From WARW01 sp964582365 (GTDB lineage: Bacteria > Patescibacteriota > Microgenomatia > UBA12405): a DNA stretch of 33,897 nucleotides. Below, one piece after another: positions 30,079-33,897 of this stretch (position 1 is the stretch's first letter; every line of letters starts with the position of its first letter). Position numbers and translations under genes: made by a program. The notes below the pieces were generated by a model that searched no databases, was not told the DNA's origin, and saw only the letters and a list, made by a program, of their open reading frames with translations. Location of the stretch: positions 1 through 33,897 of the forward strand of contig CAZOQV010000009.1 in NCBI GenBank assembly GCA_964582365.1. The letters run 5' to 3'.

Positions 30079-32073
30079 TCATAGTTTTTCTAACTCCTTA
30101 ATTTTGTCTCTAATTTTGATGGCTTCTTCAAAGTCTAAATTAAAAGCAAAATTACGCATTTGTTTTTTAAGATCTTTAATGTGTTTGAGTTGTTGAGGTG
30201 GGGTTAAAGATGAAACGTCGATTTTAAACCATTCTGGTTTAGACTCAGTTTTAATCATCTCCACAATTTGAGGACGAATAGATTTTACCACTGATTGGGG
30301 AGTAATGTTATTGTCTTGATTATATTTTAATTGAATTTTACGACGACGATTAACTTCTTTAATAGCTCCATCCATGGCATCAGAAACTGAGTCGGCATAC
30401 AAAATAACTTGACCGTCGAGATGACGAGAAGCTCGACCCATGGTTTGAATTAACGATGATTTAGAACGTAAAAATCCTTGTTGATCAGCATCGAGAATGG
30501 CAACTAAACTAACTTCGGGCAAATCAAGACCTTCGCGCAAAAGATTAATGCCGACTAAAACATCAAATTTACCGGAACGAAGATTATCTAAAATATTGGA
30601 TCTTTCAAGAGTAACGATGTCTGAATGTAGATAAGCAACTTTCAAATCAGTGCCAGTTTTATTTGGATCAGATAAAAAAGTAGATAAATCTTCGGCCATA
30701 CGTTTAGTTAGAGTGGTAACCAAAACTCTTTCTTTTTTGATAACTCGTTTTTTAATTTCTTCAATTAAATCAGGAATTTGATTTTTACTTGGTTTGATAG
30801 TTATTTGGGGATCAACCAAACCAGTAGGACGAATGATTTGTTCGATTATATGGTTTTTTGAATCTTCTAACTCATATTGAGACGGAGTGGCGGAAACATA
30901 AATAACCTTAGAGACACGAGAGTTAAATTCATCAAAAGTTAAAGGTCGATTATCGAGAGCTGATGGAAGACGAAAACCAAAATCAACTAAATTATTTTTT
31001 CTGGCTTTATCACCGGCGTGCATACCACCAATTTGAGGAACAGTGGCATGTGATTCATCAATAACAGTTAAAAAATTATCACCCCATAAATGGCGGAAAT
31101 AATCAACCAAAGTATATGGAGGGTCGCCGTGTTTTCGATTTTTATCAAAATAAATGGAATAATTTTCAATACCATTTATATAACCAGTTTCTTGAAGCAT
31201 TTCTAAATCATATTCAACTCGCTGTTCAATTCGATGAGCTTCTAAAATTTTATTTTGCTTTTTAAAAAGCTCGACTTGTTTTTGGCAGTCGTGGCGAATT
31301 GTGTCAAAAACTTCGGGTAAATTTCTGTTACCAGTGACATATTGTTTGGCAGGAAAAAGTTTGTAGTCGTCAAAAAATTTTTCTTGAGCCGTGAGTGGAT
31401 GATGTTGGGTTATTTTAATTAAAGTTTCATTATTAAATTCGAGAGATAAAAAAGAATCTGTATATGATGGCCAAATTTCGATATTTTCACCACGAATACG
31501 GAAAGTGGAACGTCTAAATTCTAATTCTGATCGGAGATAAAAAAGAGAAATAAAAGATTCTAAAAGTTGACGACGTGAATAATTATTGCCGATTTTTAGG
31601 TCTAAAGCTAGATTGGAAAATTCTGATGGGTCACCGATGTTATAAATACAACTGACGGAAGCGATAATAATGTTGTCGTTGGCAGACAATAAATTTGAAG
31701 CAGATTCAAGACGAAGCCGATCAATTAAATCGTTGATTTGAACTTCTTTGGCGATGTAGGTATCTGAAGCAGGAATGTAGGCTTCGGGTTGGTAATAATC
31801 ATAATAAGAAACAAAATAAGAAACTTTGTTGTTGGGAAATAATTCCTTAAATTCTTGATAAAGTTGACCAGCAAGAGTTTTATTGTGGGAAATTATTAAA
31901 GTTGGTAATTGAGTTTTTTGGATGACATTAGCGATAGTAAAAGTTTTTCCAGATCCAGTGACACCAAGTAAAGTCTGGCGATTAATCCCCTGTTGCAAAT
32001 TAGCAACCAATTTGTCTATAGCCTGAGGCTGATCGCCGGCTGGTTGAAATGGTGATTTTAATTCAAAATTCAC
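30079..32073 (-). CDS. uvrB: Excinuclease ABC subunit UvrB
   Basis: 664 residues from a GTG start. Helicase motifs: Walker A GVTGSGKT near residue 39, the DNA-inserting beta-hairpin region YYDYYQPEAYIP, DESHATVPQIGGM (motif II), and motif VI in QTMGRASRH with LREGLDLPEVSLVAILDADQQGFLRS. A C-terminal UVR domain (about 625-662: FAFNLDFEEAIKIRDKIKEL) binds UvrC. UvrB verifies lesions and holds the incision complex. The GTG is seven bases after a TAAAAT box (32081-32086), consistent with leaderless transcription, and it is the first gene of the uvrB-uvrA-uvrC run. Divergent from tdk. Confidence 0.97.
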   Translation of the reverse strand: MNFELKSPFQPAGDQPQAIDKLVANLQQGINRQTLLGVTGSGKTFTIANVIQKTQLPTLIISHNKTLAGQLYQEFKELFPNNKVSYFVSYYDYYQPEAYIPASDTYIAKEVQINDLIDRLRLESASNLLSANDNIIIASVSCIYNIGDPSEFSNLALDLKIGNNYSRRQLLESFISLFYLRSELEFRRSTFRIRGENIEIWPSYTDSFLSLEFNNETLIKITQHHPLTAQEKFFDDYKLFPAKQYVTGNRNLPEVFDTIRHDCQKQVELFKKQNKILEAHRIEQRVEYDLEMLQETGYINGIENYSIYFDKNRKHGDPPYTLVDYFRHLWGDNFLTVIDESHATVPQIGGMHAGDKARKNNLVDFGFRLPSALDNRPLTFDEFNSRVSKVIYVSATPSQYELEDSKNHIIEQIIRPTGLVDPQITIKPSKNQIPDLIEEIKKRVIKKERVLVTTLTKRMAEDLSTFLSDPNKTGTDLKVAYLHSDIVTLERSNILDNLRSGKFDVLVGINLLREGLDLPEVSLVAILDADQQGFLRSKSSLIQTMGRASRHLDGQVILYADSVSDAMDGAIKEVNRRRKIQLKYNQDNNITPQSVVKSIRPQIVEMIKTESKPEWFKIDVSSLTPPQQLKHIKDLKKQMRNFAFNLDFEEAIKIRDKIKELEKL

Positions 32074-32080
32074 AGATAAT

Positions 32081-32086
32081 ATTTTA
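32081..32086 (-). promoter_or_regulatory. Leaderless -10 box of uvrB
   Basis: TAAAAT on the minus strand, seven bases before the GTG start at 32073. No clear -35. No LexA-like palindrome was recognised in the uvrB-tdk gap. Confidence 0.45.
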
Positions 32087-32133
32087 CCACGGCTTTGGGT
32101 TTTATTTGGGTTAAATTGATTTAGTTTGTTAAC

Positions 32134-32161
32134 TTGAATTATTAATATATTTAAATATACT
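32134..32161 (+). promoter_or_regulatory. Leaderless promoter of tdk
   Basis: TTGAAT (32134-32139), a 16-base spacer, TATACT (32156-32161), then exactly six bases to the ATG at 32168. Confidence 0.55.
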
Positions 32162-32167
32162 TTGATT

Positions 32168-32782
32168 ATGAAAACAGGAATAATTGAAGTAATTTGTGGA
32201 CCGATGTTTTCTGGGAAAACTAGCGAATTGGTACGACAAATACAATTATCATTGATTTCAAAAATAGAAATTGTGGCGTTTAAGCCAAAAATTGATAATA
32301 GGTATAAGAGTGATGAAATTTGTACTAATGATGGGTATTGTATTAAATCGGTGGTGATTGAGAAATCAGTGGAAATTTTAGATTATATTAAAAAAAGCGA
32401 AAAGAAAATTGAAAAAGTTTTTATTGATGAAGCTCAGTTTTTTGATGAAAAAATAGTGGAAGTAGTTGATTGTTTGTCTAAAGAAAAAGGAATTGATGTA
32501 ATTTTGTCAGGATTAGCACAAGATTTTAAAGGAGCATCTTTTGGTCAGATGCCAAAACTTTTAGGATTGGCTCAAAAAATAAAGACATTGACGGCAATTT
32601 GTGTTCATGAAAATAAAGATGGAACTATTTGTCGAAAACCGGCTTATTTTACTCAAAGATTGATTGATGGAAAAGCAGCTTCTTTTAATAGTCCAATTAT
32701 TTTGGTTGGAGGAACTGATTCTTATACTGCCAGGTGCGAAGATCACTGGGAAGTTGTTGACAGACCAGAAATTGACTTGTAG
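32168..32782 (+). CDS. tdk: Thymidine kinase, type II
   Basis: 204 residues from the ATG at 32168 (a TTG two codons earlier lies within the promoter spacing). P-loop GPMFSGKT (11-18); Walker B-like VFIDEAQFF, whose Glu is the catalytic base in the family; the substrate-binding lasso GGTDSYTARC. Structural zinc ligands: two Cys in CVHENKDGTIC and Cys/His in ARCEDHW. It phosphorylates thymidine and deoxyuridine, a salvage step useful to an organism with limited nucleotide synthesis (inference). Divergent from uvrB and 12 bases before yifB. Confidence 0.96.
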   Translation: MKTGIIEVICGPMFSGKTSELVRQIQLSLISKIEIVAFKPKIDNRYKSDEICTNDGYCIKSVVIEKSVEILDYIKKSEKKIEKVFIDEAQFFDEKIVEVVDCLSKEKGIDVILSGLAQDFKGASFGQMPKLLGLAQKIKTLTAICVHENKDGTICRKPAYFTQRLIDGKAASFNSPIILVGGTDSYTARCEDHWEVVDRPEIDL

Positions 32783-32788
32783 TATTTT
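32757..32788 (+). promoter_or_regulatory. Candidate promoter of yifB/comM
   Basis: TTGACA (32757-32762), inside the end of tdk, a 17-base spacer, TAGTAT (32780-32785). TATTTT (32783-32788) lies exactly six bases before the ATG at 32795, so either reading gives a leader of zero to three bases. Confidence 0.45.
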
Positions 32789-32794
32789 GTAAAG

Positions 32795-33897
32795 ATGCTT
32801 ACAAAAATATTGTCGATGGCGAATATCGGTCTTAAAACGGAGAATGTAGAAGTTGAAGTTAATGTGGCCGATAAGGGATTTCCTGGATTTGGAATTGTGG
32901 GTTTATCTGGAAAAGCGGTGGAAGAAACCAAAGAAAGAGTGAAAACGGCCATTATTAATTCTGATATTGAATTCCCGACTGCAAAAATTACAGTTAATTT
33001 AGCACCGGCTGATGTAGTAAAAGAAGGATCAGCTTATGATTTACCAGTAGCAATGGGAATTATTGCGGCGATTGGCGAAGTAAATTTACCCAAAGATAAG
33101 GCTTATTTTTATGGTGAATTATCATTAGATGGCAGTTTGCGACATACTAAAGGTGTCTTTTTACTGGCACTTTTGGCAAAAGAAGAAGGAGTTAAAAATA
33201 TTTTTGTGCCAAGAATGAGCGCCAATGAAGGGAGTGTGATTGAAGGAGTTAATGTTTATCCGGTTGATAATTTGACGAATTTAATTAGACATTTGAGAGG
33301 CGAAAAATTGATTGAAGCCTTAAAATCAGTAAATGTTGAAGAAATTTTAAGCGATATAACACCGGAATTTGATTTCAGTGAAGTTTTGGGGCAAAATCAG
33401 GCAAAAAGAGCATTAGAAATTGCCGCCGCTGGTGGACATAATATTTTTATGATGGGGCCACCTGGCTCGGGAAAAACTATGTTAGCTCGGGCAATGGCAG
33501 GAATTTTGCCAAATCTAACAGAAAAAGAAAGCTTGGAAGTAACCAAAATATATTCATTAACTGGAAATATTCCACCGGGGGGATCTTTGGTTCGACAAAG
33601 ACCATTTAGATCGCCACATCATACAACTTCGCAAATTGGATTAATTGGCGGTGGAAGTAATCCTCACCCAGGAGAAATTTCGTTAGCACATCGAGGTGTT
33701 TTATTTTTGGATGAATTTCCGGAATTCGGAAGAGATTCACTTGAAGCATTAAGACAACCATTAGAAGATGGTTATGTTTGTGTTTCTAGAGCCGCTGGAT
33801 CAGTTACTTTTCCGGCGCAGTTTATGTTAGTGGCCGCAGCCAATCCTTGCCCGTGTGGACATTTAGGAGACCCTAAAAAAGAATGTAGGTGTACTCC
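32795..33897 (+). CDS. comM: YifB/ComM family Mg-chelatase-like AAA+ ATPase, 3' end beyond the window
   Basis: 367 residues are present and the frame is still open at the window edge. The N-terminal ChlI-like domain (about 5-125: NVADKGFPGFGIVGLSGKAVEETKERVKTAI, VNLAPADVVKEGSAYDLPVAMG, GELSLDGSLRHTKG) precedes the AAA+ module with Walker A MGPPGSGKTMLAR, the SPHHTTSQIGLIGGG segment, Walker B GVLFLDEFPEF and the Cys-containing ANPCPCG region. In transformable bacteria ComM is a hexameric helicase that helps branch migration during integration of incoming DNA; YifB homologues also occur in bacteria of unknown competence. The ATG is 12 bases after tdk. Confidence 0.95.
   Translation, partial: MLTKILSMANIGLKTENVEVEVNVADKGFPGFGIVGLSGKAVEETKERVKTAIINSDIEFPTAKITVNLAPADVVKEGSAYDLPVAMGIIAAIGEVNLPKDKAYFYGELSLDGSLRHTKGVFLLALLAKEEGVKNIFVPRMSANEGSVIEGVNVYPVDNLTNLIRHLRGEKLIEALKSVNVEEILSDITPEFDFSEVLGQNQAKRALEIAAAGGHNIFMMGPPGSGKTMLARAMAGILPNLTEKESLEVTKIYSLTGNIPPGGSLVRQRPFRSPHHTTSQIGLIGGGSNPHPGEISLAHRGVLFLDEFPEFGRDSLEALRQPLEDGYVCVSRAAGSVTFPAQFMLVAAANPCPCGHLGDPKKECRCT

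Noticed and set aside
1..33897. tRNA, rRNA, CRISPR arrays, phage genes and insertion sequences
   Set aside because: Scanned for T-loop GTTCGA-type signals, regularly spaced repeats and transposase motifs and saw none. A covariance-model scan would be needed to exclude a degenerate tRNA.

Overview
The window is a compact, AT-rich stretch of bacterial chromosome (about two thirds A+T by eye) using the standard code: TAA, TAG and TGA all end genes, and a UGA-reading release factor (RF2) is encoded. The gene set and protein style suggest a small-genome Candidate Phyla Radiation/Patescibacteria bacterium, probably Microgenomates-like: shortened UvrC, UvrA and RSH proteins, many single-pass anchored proteins, LCP, sortase and C39-like envelope proteins, a DUF5665-like protein, and almost no Shine-Dalgarno sequences. 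That placement is inference. A 16S or ribosomal-protein tree from the same contig would settle it.

Layout. 30-2092 (-): a membrane protein of unknown function, then ftsE and ftsX (division-linked ABC module). 2262-4395 (+): a GT4 glycosyltransferase overlapping an (alpha/alpha)6-toroid glycosidase-like protein. 4388-8694 (-): a run of envelope genes (C39-like peptidase, cyclophilin lipoprotein, anchored thioredoxin-like protein, a one-helix protein), then prfB and an LCP ligase. 8700-9230 (+): a small accessory island with a consensus promoter, a 75-residue membrane peptide with a strong Shine-Dalgarno, and a nested hairpin. 9231-14799: typA (+), nrnA-HIT-DUF5665 (-), fba (+) and glpX (-), the last two convergent and forming adjacent steps of gluconeogenesis. 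14842-22204 (-): secA, serS, an HD protein, an S51 peptidase, lysS and a greA-like factor. 22317-25047 (+): sortase, a short RelA/SpoT-type enzyme and an unknown protein. 25037-32073 (-): an unknown 333-residue protein and the complete nucleotide-excision set in the order uvrB-uvrA-uvrC. 32168-33897 (+): tdk and the 5' part of yifB/comM, which runs off the window.

Signals. Many start codons sit 5-7 bases after a TANNNT -10 box, so much of the window is probably transcribed as leaderless mRNA. Several start calls here (C39-like peptidase, fba, lysS, tdk, and the GTG starts of uvrB and the 132-residue protein) follow that rule. Three kinds of small repeat occur: a 30-bp palindrome inserted in frame in uvrA; two copies of a C-rich element whose minus strand is a canonical G-quadruplex pattern, in the serS and uvrA leaders; and a 13-bp AT-rich unit present twice at the start of secA and twice at the start of uvrC.

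No phage, transposase, CRISPR array, rRNA or tRNA gene was recognised, and no gene-free stretch exceeds about 180 bases. I did not find a clear multi-gene undescribed system. The best candidates for something new are the 8700-9230 island, the in-frame palindrome in uvrA, the repeat/G-quadruplex leaders and the greA leader hairpin.
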